In this document: one piece after another, positions 13,638 to 25,856 of the stretch
How the letters are laid out: every line of letters starts with the position of its first letter
How positions within the stretch are numbered: position 1 is the stretch's first letter
Source: Diphasiastrum complanatum
Lineage: Eukaryota > Streptophyta > Lycopodiopsida > Lycopodiales > Lycopodiaceae
Direction: 5' to 3'
Assembly (NCBI GenBank): GCA_029204225.1
Contig: CM055106.1
Span: 23,024,801-23,088,800, forward strand
DNA: 64,000 nucleotides
Made by a program: the position numbers and the translations under genes
Notes under the pieces: model-generated
Database searches by the model: none
The model's input: only the letters and a program-made list of their open reading frames with translations
What the model was told of the DNA's origin: nothing

Positions 13638-14271
13638 ACACGTAGAAGAAGAACAGGTTGTCCATCAAGCAGTGTAGGCGGTTGGTGTTTGTAAACACCA
13701 ACGGCCGTATGCTGAGGCGCACACGAGAAGAGGGTCAGATGCTCAAGGTGAGTCACATCATCACCTCTTTTTTCTTGGTATGCTTTGATGAATTGATTTG
13801 CTTTCAAAATATGCAGTGAGTTGCACAAATACCTGCCTAACAACAATGTATTGTTTTTGGTTGCAGGTGGACCTTGACACTTGCTTGGTGGATTCGATAG
13901 CTGCTGCTCCTCGGGCACCACCCACACAGGAGGAGATGGATGATGAGATCCATAGAGAGCTCTACAGATAGGCACAGGCTGACGCACGGGCTTTACGACA
14001 ACAGAGAAGGATAGAGAGGAAGAGGGAGAGGGATGAGGAGGGAGATGTCGAGGTCTCGGAGGGTGGAGAGATGCTCGGGGCAGACTATGTGGAGGAGGAG
14101 GAGTGGGTTGAGGGAGATACAGAGGAGGACGAGGAGATGTGGACGGAGGCACAAGGGGATGACCTGGCTGACCTGCTGGTGGACCCTGATGCAGAGACAG
14201 AGGAGGAGCCAGCCATTCCTGCACGTAGGCCTAGGGGGAGACCTAGAGGTTCTAGGAGGAGGGGGGACTGA

Positions 14272-15365
<1,094 letters not shown>

Positions 15366-15373
15366 CTTCCAAC

Positions 15374-16086
15374 TAAAAGAATTCGAAGTCAAAGGCCAAG
15401 AGAACAAAGTGTGCAAGCTACACAAAGCAATCTACGGACTGAAATTGGCCGCAAGAGCATGGTTCAATGGAATCAACTCTTACCTCATCTCATTGGGCTT
15501 TGCAAACAATTCACTTGACTGTAACATTTATTCCAAGCATATAGGTACCAATTCAGTTCACATTGCTCTTTACGTAAATGATGCATTCATTTTGTCTAAT
15601 GACACTTCTCTACTACACACTACTAAGAGTGATTTGTCTATGATTGATTTAGGAGCTGCTTATTCTTTGCTAGATATTCACATTACTAGAAATAGACTTC
15701 AGAAGATGATCTATCTTAGCCAACAGACATATCTAAAAGGCATTTTAGAGAAGTTTTATATGTCTCATTGCAAACCAATTGATACTCCAATGGATTCAAA
15801 TATAGTATTGACTAAATCTACTTGTGTTGATTCTGATAGTGAAGTACTCGATTTAGCAAAGTACCCTTATCATTCACTTATAGGATCTTTGATGTATGCA
15901 ATGTTGTGCACTAGACCAGGTTTAGCATATGCTATTAGCTCATTAAGCCAATTCATGTCTAATCCTAGGATCTCTCATTGGAAAGCATTAAAGAGAGTGA
16001 TGAGATATATTCAGGAAAGTTTAGAATGTGAGTTAGGCATAGTCGTTGTCCAAGAGTCCACTAGTAAGCAAGACTATCTGATATAA
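15374..16086 (+). pseudogene. Copia pol relic: C-terminal half of reverse transcriptase
   Basis: Continuation of 4224-4846 after the hAT. It shows KVCKLHKAIYGLKLAARAW, FILSND, LGAAYSLLDIHITR, QQTYLKGILEKF, KPIDTPMDSN, HSLIGSLMYAM, TRPGLAYAISSLSQF and ALKRVMRYI. The catalytic box reads YVND instead of YVDD, so it is inactive even apart from the break. The frame ends just after the RT/RNase H boundary, and RNase H is absent. Confidence 0.9.
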
Positions 16087-16528
16087 TTCATGAGAGACAT
16101 AGTATCTCTTGTGCCGACTCGTTGGGTGGGTTTGTTACACAATGATCTAGAAAAAATCACTGATAATACAGTAGCTGTTATGCACATGCTTATCTTTATC
16201 TTGAATGATATCGAATGTTTTGATGTCTAATCATTGTCTGCACATATTCAGTTGTTTGTCTTTATTCCGCACACTCGTTTATCCTTGTTGAATGTCTTAA
16301 AAAAATTTGATAGCGTAGGTTAGCAGTGTCTATCTACACTCTAGAAGATTGTAGGTCTAATCTAGAAGGCAGTAGCCATCAATTAGAATCAAACTCTATC
16401 TAGATACAACAAACCTAATTGTTTTGTACTAAGATACACACGAACGAGAATTCCCTTCGGTTTCTATTTTGTGGTTCCTCAGACATGCACTTAACAATTT
16501 TGATATAGATGTTGAAGTTGAAGTATCC

Positions 16529-17558
16529 ATGGCTTCAGAGTTTGAGAAAACTGTCTCTCGTTCTATAATCCTATCTGATTTTCTTCCAACTTCAACTCTT
16601 ATTAATACAATAACTGTACTTGATGTTTATGTATTCTTTATAAATAATGACAGTTATATATTTTTTAATGATATATAAGATGTTTTTAATATGAGAGAGG
16701 ATGAAGTCTTCTCAATTTTTGCAAAACAGTTCTCAGAATTTTCTGACATTATTGATTATAGTTATAATGATCTCGAAAATAAGATAGATTTTGATAAAGA
16801 TGGCAATTGGAAATCTGGCAAGGAGGCATTGAAGGCCTTAATTGAAAAATCAAAAGCCTATAGAAAAAAATTTCGAATGAGGAAGACTTTTTGGAATTCC
16901 AAAAATAGTATTCTCCAAGGACTCAGTATATCTCCTCGAGCAATGTAGAAGTTATTGGAGGACATGACATTAGTAGAAGAGACTTTGTTTCGATGAATAC
17001 AATCTGGAAAGTTGATATTATATTGGTTTTGTTATTGTACTATCTTCTTTCAATCAAAAGTTTAAGTTTGAGATTGTATTGTTTTCTTTCATTCTAAATA
17101 TATTGCCTTTACTCATTTGCAAGATGCTTTTGAGCTAGATTCCTTTGGCATGAGACATGGAGGCCTTCGAGATGTATCAGCTGGGAGAAAGGATGCATCC
17201 CTTTCTCATTATTAAAAACTTTGAAAAGAATGAGATTTGTATTTATCATGGATCTTTTAATCCATACTTCGCCACTGTCATTATGGCTATTAAGGCAATA
17301 TCTGTTAGTTTAGGAGACCATTTTTACTCCATAGGAACATACAAAATAGATTTTGTTAAGAGGGATATGGCCATTAAAACATTGGGTTATATCCCCAAAG
17401 ATACTACAAAAAGATCATCTGCATTGGCCTTTTATTCGAGTTATATAGATATGAGCAAAAGAAAAACTTTAGAATTTTTGGATCCATATGAAATGAGATT
17501 ATTCCTCTATGACAATACCATCTGCTTGAATCTTGGAGAGGATGATGATGAAAATTAA
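16529..17558 (+). pseudogene. Gene 1 of the unrecognised element (copy A)
   Basis: Not a family I recognise. Start ATGGCTTCAGAG at 16529 aligns with ATGGCTAGTTTC at 54045 of copy B. Shared motifs are NNDSYIFFNDI, NMREDE.hSIF, DIIDYsYNDLE.cID, EKSKAY and, after an intron whose acceptor lies near 17122 in both copies, NEICIYH.SFNPY.tTVIMAIK, with an acidic end EDDDEN before the stop. Copy A has lost about 130 bp near the start relative to B, has a stop after FFNDI (16675) and another at 16946, so it is broken. A second exon reading 17157-17558 is open. Predicted intact length is roughly 300-350 residues. The conserved acidic tail suggests a soluble protein. Confidence 0.6.
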
Positions 17559-17944
17559 ACAATGCTCTATAATAATTTATTGTTATATTACAAGGATCTC
17601 TTTTTTGTTATGAATTTGAATGCCTTGTGAAAAATCATAACATTTGTCAAGCTTTTAGCTTGATATTTAAATTGTGATCTTTTGTAAAACCACTGAAAAA
17701 GTTGAACTAAATATTTATTTTTTGATTTATGTCCACCATGATTTGTGGCTAGATGAAATGCTCATCTAGCTTGCCAATGCGATTTTTCCATTCCTTGAGA
17801 TTACCAGATACTTACTCTCTTGCAAAATATGTGGCATGGTGTAGAAAGATGTGCTGCAAATATTTGTTGATATTAATTAGTATTGCACAATATCAATAAA
17901 AAAACTATTGAGTACACAAAATCATCAAACAGTCATAGAACATT

Positions 17945-20235
17945 ACCATGTAATGTGTAATGTGACCTTTTTCCCAACAATCTCGTACAGATTTGACAAA
18001 TGTGGTGCAATGCTTTTGCATAGAACGAATATCTTCTGATGATAAGTTTTTCTTTCTAATAACACCTATGAGTGTCTCAAAATTCTTTCACACTTGTGCC
18101 TTTTGCATTTTTGTACCTCCTTTGTTCTCAAAATCCTATGTGGTTGAAACAATTTCTTTCCAAATTCCATACTTGGCACTAGAATCTTTGCAAGTGTGAT
18201 TGGATAAAAATTTACTTGTTTTAGAACCTCCAATTGATGGCTTATTAGGAACATTTTCTAATTTTTCTGACAGTCTGTCACTTTTCTCAATTGTGACATT
18301 TGCTTTATGTAGTCCTGCTTTTCAAAGAATTTCTTTCAACCTCGTAATAGCTGATTTGGCCAAAGACTTTGGTTTTGTATTTCAATCAAATAAAATATGA
18401 AGATAAATAAGCTTTCCAATAATACGTACCTTAGCATGCAATGTGCATATGTGTACATATTTTAAGAGTATCGACAAAACACATTTCAGATTTGGATCTT
18501 CTAGTTTTCTTGTTGGACCATTGTTTATTCGTCCCACATTCATATCATAACAATTTTTCATGCAATAAATATACATGGTTGTTTTGATGTTGTCCCATGA
18601 GAGATATTATACATACATTCAACGTTTTCAAATCGCCTGCAAGGTGCCATTGAATTTGAAAACTACCATGATTTTCCATAGTAAGTTTCTGACCCTCTAT
18701 ATGTTCCGTACTTGAAAATATCCATGATAGAACTCCATGATCTTCTTTCAAAACCTGTAACAAGGCAAGTAATATGTATTTTGCTAGTTACTTATCCAAA
18801 TCATGTACTACAAAAAAAGAATCGTAAATTAGAAAACACGTCATAAAAAAGTACTTGGAATGTTGCTATCCACCATATGTGATTTTCTGATTGAACACTA
18901 AATGTATGATCATCTGATACTTTTCTCATCAAAGTGATACTCACCCACTCCAACTTTTGACCTTTGATGATTTTGGATTCATCAAGTTTCATCATAACAA
19001 TCAACTTTCCATTTGCTTGATGATCATTAATTTTGTAGAACCGATCAATGTATATTAAAATATTTTCGATATGAAGAAAAATATTGATTGCAATTGATGT
19101 TGTAATTTAGCTCACCACTTTCAAATTTATATAAATTAATGATATGAAATGGTTGGCCAACTGCTTTGAACATTCCCTCGTGAGTATAATTTCTTGCTAA
19201 TTTTGCTTGATATGGACAAGGAAGATAAGTTTTCTTAATCTTCACTTGAGAAAATACTTCTTGTACAATTCAAAAAAATGTGGAATAAGCATTTTTGTTA
19301 ACTCCAATCTGATCACATACACCTTGTATCACATTTGCATCTAACTCAAGACCATCCCTGCAATTTCATTTTACATCTTTTCAAATCAATAATTTTTCAT
19401 CAATGCCCTTGCAGATTTTTTTTGGAAGAACATAACTTAAAATTTTTCCAATACATGAACGATCTTTCAAATAGTCCTTTGTTACTAAGCATGATCTGCA
19501 GTACACAAATCAAATAATATTTAGTCATATAAATACATATAACTACATAAAAAATTAACAAGTTCAAATAAATAATTTGCAATCAAACTTGAATAACGGT
19601 CATACTTGAAAGTTCAAATTCTTTTCTTCTGATTGCCACTGTGTAAGGATAAGTCATCAATATTCTTCTTTGGTACTTTTTTTTTTTCTTCCTTTTTAGT
19701 AATGTCATTTTGATAACATCTACATCAGCAATAGATTTCAATCTTTCAAATTGTAACTTCTCCAATGATTCTAGCATATTTTGGTTTGAGTTTCGAAGAC
19801 TGGTGATTATAGTATTCAGTTCTAATATAGAGCCCTTCAGTGCAAAGTTTTCATTTTTAATTTGTTGCACAAAATGTTGCAATTGTTGATAAGCACATTG
19901 CTGTTGTTGATTAGCATAGTGTAATTGCCGATTAGCATGCAGTAATTGTGCATTATGCATGCCGAAATGTCGCAACCTTTGACAATATCCAAGTAATCCT
20001 CTATGTCCTTCACATACAAATATGAGAAGATGACTGATAGACTTAAAATTTGGACATAAATCAGTACTTGGATCTTTAGGATAAATTGTTCCGTCTACCC
20101 ACAAATCTACATGCTTATGATTCTTTTTTCTCAAATCTTCAATCAGTGAAGCAACAATTTCTACAACTTTTGAATTTTTCTTTAAAATGGAAAACATTCC
20201 ATAGGAAGTGCAACATACAAATGAAAATTTTCCAT
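17945..20235 (-). pseudogene. Gene 2 of the unrecognised element (copy A), transposase-like
   Basis: Reads right to left. The N-terminus has NHKHVDLWVDGTIYP. A Gln/Asn-rich coiled coil follows (QLHYANQQQQCAYQQLQHF, 19800-19950), then KTYLPCPYQAKLARNY, MKLDESKIIKGQKLEWVS, ENHIWWIATFQV, an intron at 18854-18755 with GT-AG ends, FQIQWHLAGDLKTL, a partial copy of the Cys pair region, and NLSSEDIRSMQKHC. Frameshifts and stops break it. The order Asp (LDES) - Asp (GDLK) - HPCLYC (in copy B) - TLH..xxIxEK recalls RNase H-fold transposase-like proteins in some animal genomes with DGA...GDYKFL...CLWC motifs. That comparison is from memory and is weak, so the function is inferred only. Confidence 0.55.
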
Positions 20236-20632
20236 TGTTGAAAACTATAATATCTCAAAAGATTGATCATCAATACCTATGGCTTTGTATTGGCTACGTC
20301 GAGCTCATAATTCTCCCACCTCATATTTTACTATGAGCATACAAAAATTTGAGCTCATAATGCTCCCGCTACATATTTTGCAATGAGCATACCAAGATTA
20401 CAAGTTGGCTGAGCATGCAGAGAAATTTCGTCTTGAATTATTACAAGCACGCTTAACTAATTAATGTCTGAAATTAGAGCTAGTTTTAACCACACTAGTT
20501 AGAATGTGAGCATTACCGGAAACTCGAAAAACAACAACCAAACGATACCGGTTTCCCATTGGATGAAAAATTGATCGACTTTTCAGAGATGCATCCTGAA
20601 GAATACATGATCGATGATTGGCAACGATTGTA

Positions 20633-20885
20633 AATATTTAAAAGTAAATATCTTGAATATTGATTATAATTATTATGAATATTAATTGTCAATGTTGTGA
20701 ATATTGATTGCAAATACTTGTGAATACAGATCGTGATTATTGCGAATACTCGTGATTATTGTGAATATTGATCATGATTGTTTCGAATACTAATCATGAA
20801 TACTCGCGATTAATCGTAAATACTAAAATATTTTGAATACTGATCATGATTATTGTGAATATTGGTCGTGAATATTTTTAATCCT
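20633..20885. repeat. AT-rich degenerate repeat (gaatattgatcatgattattgt type)
   Basis: A run of about ten diverged ~22-26-bp units alternating gaatattgat and cgtgattatt, just outside the end of element copy A. Confidence 0.65.
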
Positions 20886-23384
20886 TGGCAACTTTAAAAT
20901 ACAAAAATGACGGACATATTTTGTGATCAATATAATAAAACCATTGCAAGAAACTATCAAATGAAGATCACCTATTTATCGACAAATCATTTTAAAAAAA
21001 TACATGATTCTAGTCTTTTTAGATCTTAATATGTAATTTTAGTTCTACGATTGTAAAAACTATAACTACTTTTGTGGTAGTGATTGTCATATTGTAAGCT
21101 CTTGCAACTTAGAATGTTAAAAAAAAATGAATAACTCATCATGACAACTTAACTTATCGATACGTACCTCTTTAGCAAAAAAGCTAATAAATGCATATGT
21201 GTGAACCTAAAAAAAAATAGCACAAATATGTAGGAAAGATGTTGCCTTGTGCATCTTCAAATGTTATGAACAAACTAGTATTGATTTTTTATTATAAAAT
21301 ACAAACTTATCAAGAACATATATATATTTCAAATTCAAAATGTAAGACAATGTGCAAATTCGATATGAATCACTTGAAGATTTGCGACATTTAATTGGTG
21401 TTAGATTGGATAGTAGAAGTGAGGAAGAGTCTTTTTAAGGTCAACTTTGTTTGGTTAAGTGTGCTATCTAATACAACAGAATAATAATTATCAAGAAATT
21501 TTATTAGGTCAGATCTTTTCATGTGAATTCTCAATAACAAGCTGATATTTAGCAATTTTAGATTTACAAGCCCAAACTCGTTTTCCAAAAGACAAAAAAA
21601 CGAAAGTTGTATCATAAGGGTTTGAAATTTCTAGTGCTTGTACCAAATTTTGTTATTATCTATTGAAGTTTTAAATATATGTATTCGAGTTATTATTGTG
21701 GCCTTATGTCAAGAAAGCCTTGCCATAATCCTAAAATTGTTGGATTAATCAAAAAAGAAAGAATCATCACAATCCATAAAACATTTTATTATAAAAGTTA
21801 AGAACATCCATCAAAATTTGACTTTGCATTCTTTTAATCTTCACAAAAAGTGAAAATCCGACAATATGACATTTGGGTACAATACCACATTGTTCTTGTT
21901 ATAATCAAATTTTTGGCCCTGCCTTACAAGCAGGGGCACATAGTAAACACAACAAAAAATTAACGTGCTTGTGTTTAAATTAATTTCTATGATTTTTATT
22001 TTATTTGTTTTTTCAAATATGTCGGTTAATTTATAAAAATGCCACGTATTTAAAAAAGCCTTTTTAAATACATTTGTGTAGATCAACAATTCTGAAACAT
22101 TTTCGGGTCAATTTCCAACTTGTTTTCACCCTTTTTTGGCCAAGGGAGTTAGTTACAAAGAGTCTGTGATTTGCAGGCAAGTCATTTTCAGAGCATTTGA
22201 GTGTTTATTTTCAGAGCATTTGAGTGTTTATTTTTACATTGCTTGTGACTTGAGTATTAACCAACATCGTCGTAGGTGATGGAAAGTTCTTAGCTAAAAT
22301 AGGTGAAAACAGGGACAGAGGCGCACTGCTACCACGTAGAGTAGCCTATTGCACTGCTCTTGGAGATACGGTTCCGTCGTTGCTTGTAGCCAGTCGCTAG
22401 TTAAGTGCCTCCCTCTCACCTTATGCTTAAGTTGTAAGTAAAAGGAAGCCGGAAAAGTATGTTTTGAGAAATGGGTTTGTGCTTAGGAATTTTTGAGAGT
22501 AGATACGACAGCAGTCAATAGCGACTCAGAATTGTCCCTTTCAATTCATCCGCACACTGTCAGGATATCTTGGAAGTTCTGCAAACACTTCTGCACTGCC
22601 TGTTATTTATCCTTCTAGCCAGTGTCTTAGGATCCTGAATATGATCTTAAATAATTTCACAGCTCATGATTAGTATTTATGAATCTCAAGTACTAAGATG
22701 TATCCAGTCTCAAGTACTAAGATGTATCCAGTCTCGTGGATCAGTGAATGCTGAGAATCATGAGTGTTGTGTACTTTTTTGCCTTTTTAGACCTGCTCAC
22801 TGGATTCAGATGTGCATGTCTGGTACCACAAAGCTGGCTTTTGCATGCTTAGTTGCACATGACTGTTGCATTTTGTTGCACAGATTTGATTGATGCACAT
22901 GATTGTTGCATTTATGACAGACATCTCTCATGAATAGATCCAGTTTGCTGATTTGTGTCATTTTTTTTATGTTAATGATCAGAACGTCGAAAGCGCCTAT
23001 ACTTGTATCATATTAACCTTTCATAACATGTATTATTATGCATATATATTATAGCGGCCCTTTTTCTTCTTCTTGTTTTTCTTCATTATGATTGCTTATT
23101 CCGGATTTTAGAGGCAAGTATTTTCGAAATACCAAACTACAGATGGTATCAAAAACAGTTTTGTGTTGGCACGTATATGGTTAAAAGGCACTAGCAATTA
23201 AAGCACATGTAAGTACCTTTTTTACTTTTGAAAAACTTCTCTGATATTAGATTGTAAGATCCTGGAACTAGGTTCAATAAGAAATGTTGGAAAGATGATC
23301 ACATCAACATTAACATTGACTGCTCAATTGATCAGTATTTCTCCACAAGTATTTTGGTACCGAGTTAATATAATAGCATCTGTG
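20886..23384. other. Non-coding stretch with two small tandem duplications
   Basis: No gene seen. A 23-bp unit (attttcagagcatttgagt...) is doubled at 22184-22229, and a 24-bp unit (tctcaagtactaagatgtat...) at 22684-22731. The rest is AT-rich unique-looking DNA. Confidence 0.5.
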
Positions 23385-23620
23385 TTACATACCATTGTAT
23401 TGTTGACATTTTTGGAATTGAAATCAAGGGAACAAGATCAAAGTCTATCTCGAGCATTAGAGAGAGCAGAGTTAATATTGATGGATGGGTAGGTAGTGTT
23501 AGAATGCATACATAATAAACTAATAACATTGAACAATTCTTAATTGCCATTCCCAAGATGTTACCAATGTCTTTGATGCATAGATTTTGGGCCATGTAAA
23601 AAACCCTGATGCATGAATTA
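23385..23620 (+). repeat. Diverged duplicated segment, copy 1
   Basis: Shares ttgacattttt-gaa-t-aaatcaaggga, ccattgaacaattcttaattgccattc-like words and aaaccctg-tgca with 24117-24391. The two segments are ~730 bp apart in the same orientation. Confidence 0.65.
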
Positions 23621-24116
23621 TTGTGTTATTCTTGTTGGTGGAAAATCCAACACCATTACATGATTTAGTTGTGCAACAGTAAACAAATGTTGAACTTTAA
23701 TGAACTTGGCTATTAACTAATAACATTAAGTATTTCATAATCAAAGTGTAATTATTTTGTTGCAAGCTAATATTTCTCCTATTTTAGGTTGTAGATCATA
23801 ATACGTGATTACGTTTCATGTAGTTGTCTTGCTAAAAAATACACTACCTATACATAATTTTTATATGATATCTTATTGTATTATTACGTGAGTAAATTCT
23901 CGTCTTGGGCGCATGGTAGGTAGTCCTTGTTGAAACTAGCTGCAAATGGTCAAAAAAGTAGTCGTTACCAAAAGGTGAAAAACTTAATTGATGATACATG
24001 TACCAAATTTCTAGTTAAAGCTAAAATATAATTTTTTGCTTATCAATGGGCTATTTAGGTAGCCCAAAAAAGTATTTAGTACAAAATTGATGTACTAGAA
24101 CTTCTTTCAAGTATCA

Positions 24117-24242
24117 ATGTGTTGACATTTTTGAAATAAAAATCAAGGGAGCAAGATTAGAGTCCATCAAAAACATTAAGTAAAGAGAAGCGGTAATATT
24201 ACAAAGATATGGATATGTAGGTATTGTAACAATGAATATATG

Positions 24243-24276
<34 letters not shown>

Positions 24277-24506
24277 TCTAGAAAACTAGTACCATTGAAC
24301 AATTCTTAATTGCCATTCCTAGGATCTAGCCAACACTTTTAGTACATAGATTTTTGGGCATGCATTAGGTGGAAAACCCTGGTGCACTATATACACCTAG
24401 AAAACTAGTACCATTGAACAATTCTTAATTGCCATTCTTAGGATCTAGCCAACACTTTTAATACATAGATTTTTGGGCATGCATTAGGTGGAAAACCCTG
24501 GTGCAC
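24117..24506 (+). repeat. Duplicated segment, copy 2, ending in a 119-bp tandem duplication
   Basis: Copy 2 of the segment at 23385-23620. Its last part, starting ctagaaaactagtaccattg at 24278, is repeated from 24397 with period 119 bp and only two or three differences, so the tandem step is recent. A (TA)n(CA)n tract lies at 24242-24276 directly before the tandem. Confidence 0.8.
24252..24276. repeat. (CA)n microsatellite
   Basis: Short CA run preceded by TA repeats. Confidence 0.9.
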
Positions 24507-25435
24507 AGCGAGGGTGGCTATAATAGGTAGCCCACCGTTGGATGACGAATATCGTACGTAGCATTTGTAGATCTATGGTGGGGATTCAAAACATTTTAAA
24601 ATCCTTGCTATGGCTCAAAATTGGGCTGTTCTTAACCAACCCGATGATGCCACGTGTCTGCTATCACTCCTCACAAATGCTATTGATGGATATGTTCTTT
24701 GAAAATTGTCACCACTCTTCTACATTGATTTGAATATCCTTGGACAAACTTATGAGACTTGTATAGGGGTAAATTAGCAATATTTAGGATTAAACTCATT
24801 TTTATGCATGTTGACACATCCTCATTTTTGTGAAGTGTTTAGTTATCTAGAAAATGGGGCATGCTATTGTTTTAGGGTGATTTCATAGTTGACTCTCCGG
24901 CAGGTCCCTTATTTAAAACAAAGGTTTCCCATTGGTCCTTTAGAAGAATAAAACCACTCACTCACCTCCCCCCAGAAATACTTAAGGTGACACATTAGGT
25001 GGCATGGGCCCCTTGCGATATTGGGACAAGTGAAATTGGTTATTTGGACAAAGGACCTTGCTTGACCAATGACATGGGAAGGATTGAATCTGGCCAATTA
25101 AGTTGCAACACTATATTTAACATTCACTAGCCATGTGTCGAGCCACTGGCTCGGGTGTTGGAACTTCTAGTAGATAATGTGAATCAATGCTCGGAGAAAT
25201 CGGCAAAGTATAGGAATGGAAGTGACAAATTTTTTTAAAAATCGTTGTCATAAAATCTTTTGACGATTTTTTATACAAGTATATTCGCCTTTTTATGAGT
25301 AAAAGTCTTAAAAAAATTAAATTCTTCTATATAAAATGCAAGGTTTTTTTTTTGAGGATAAGTCAAAAGAGGTTTCAAAGCACTAATGAATGTTTTCTTA
25401 AAGAATTTATTATGGGGTAATAAATTTATGATTTG
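24507..25435. other. Non-coding upstream region
   Basis: No supported gene or element between the repeats and the TMEM230-like gene. Confidence 0.4.
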
Positions 25436-25675
25436 TGAGGAGGTAATGGTCCACGTGTCGCATGTGGGAGTGTACGAGCCCGTCCCCATGCCAGTCATAC
25501 ACCCAGTTTTACATTCACGATCCATTCATTTGTTTTGTGCTCTCACCATTCTTTTCACCATCGTTGCGAGCATGCATCTCATCTTTCTGATTGGATCGCA
25601 GCAAAAAGCTCAGATTCTGGCTACAATTCGTTAGATAGATGTGCCGTAATAGGAATCTTACTTAGAAGTTGAATC
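25436..25675 (+). promoter_or_regulatory. Probable promoter and 5' UTR of the TMEM230-like gene
   Basis: Locally GC-richer DNA immediately 5' of the start codon. It holds a palindromic CACGTG (G-box core, 25452-25457) followed by tc, and a pyrimidine-rich stretch (25535-25565). No clear TATA box was seen. The transcription start and any 5' UTR intron are not determinable by eye. Confidence 0.4.
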
Positions 25676-25856
25676 ATGGCATACGTCGATCACGCATTTT
25701 CCATCACTGAGGATCCCACAGGCACATTTATTGCTAACAATCGACCTCCTGTGAAAGAAGTGGCGCTAGCGGTTGCTCTGTTGGCTCTAGGATCAGTTGG
25801 CATTCTGGTGGGACTTCTCATGATGTATAACAAGACAGGAGGGGACAGAGGGCATG
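25676..25856 (+). CDS. TMEM230: TMEM230-like membrane protein, exon 1
   Basis: Residues 1-60 and the first base of codon 61 of a 100-residue protein. It starts MAYVDHAFSI, the usual start of plant TMEM230/DUF872-type proteins, has NNRPPVKEVALAVALL leading into a first membrane helix (~28-50), then YNKTGGDRGHG. The family sits in endomembranes with two transmembrane helices. In animals TMEM230 is linked to vesicle trafficking, while the plant role is not settled. The exon ends ggcatg|gtaatt at a consensus donor (25857). An unspliced frame would read on to a stop after GHGNLIVLFPAL, which does not match the family, whereas splicing to 47822 restores the family sequence exactly. Confidence 0.88.

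Larger units (their letters stand above)
5777..14271 (+). pseudogene. hAT transposase (BED finger, DUF659, hAT-C dimerisation), broken
   Basis: Exons read in order. 5777-6220 has a BED-type finger (RWRCLHCGGHF followed by RVRAHLLRI). About 6540-6764 has REFCAQMAAVDATWTPPKRE. 6845-7206 has ILSDGWTD with a catalytic-type Asp, then VVLVVTDNASNC and TPCAAHCIDLL. 7301-7540 has TRKRRVLALFRT and a KLAPTRFAFYF motif. 7807-7975 has RWDYFHRPIHAVAHMLHP. 8090-8310 and 13643-13747 form the hAT-C domain with GACEQNWSTWAL, then NRLSIKQCRRLVFV. 13867-14271 is an acidic/basic tail. Probable introns include 7207-7301 and 13748-13866 (gtgag...gcag). Defects: TAA at 6221 in the minisatellite, a frame change near 6535, TAG at 13643, TAG near 13969, and a copia insertion between 8310 and 13638. 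It cannot make transposase, though most motifs are still clear. Confidence 0.85.
16529..20545. mobile_element. Unrecognised two-gene element, copy A
   Basis: A ~4-kb block with gene 1 on the plus strand (16529-17558) and gene 2 on the minus strand (20235-17945), tail to tail. The same pair recurs inverted at 50415-54045 (copy B), including intron positions and ~310-370 bp of 5' flank of gene 2. The flank homology stops near 20545 in A and near 50415 in B, at cggtat/cggtaa. No matching inverted repeat was found at the other end, so the true termini and class are unknown. Two diverged dispersed copies with conserved gene order imply a mobile or viral origin. This is an inference. Confidence 0.6.

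Noticed and set aside
16086-16530. Terminal inverted repeat of the two-gene element at the gene 1 side
   Set aside because: Searched by eye for the gene 2-side end (ggttgttgtttttcgag) in either orientation at 16086-16530 and 54046-54250, and found none.
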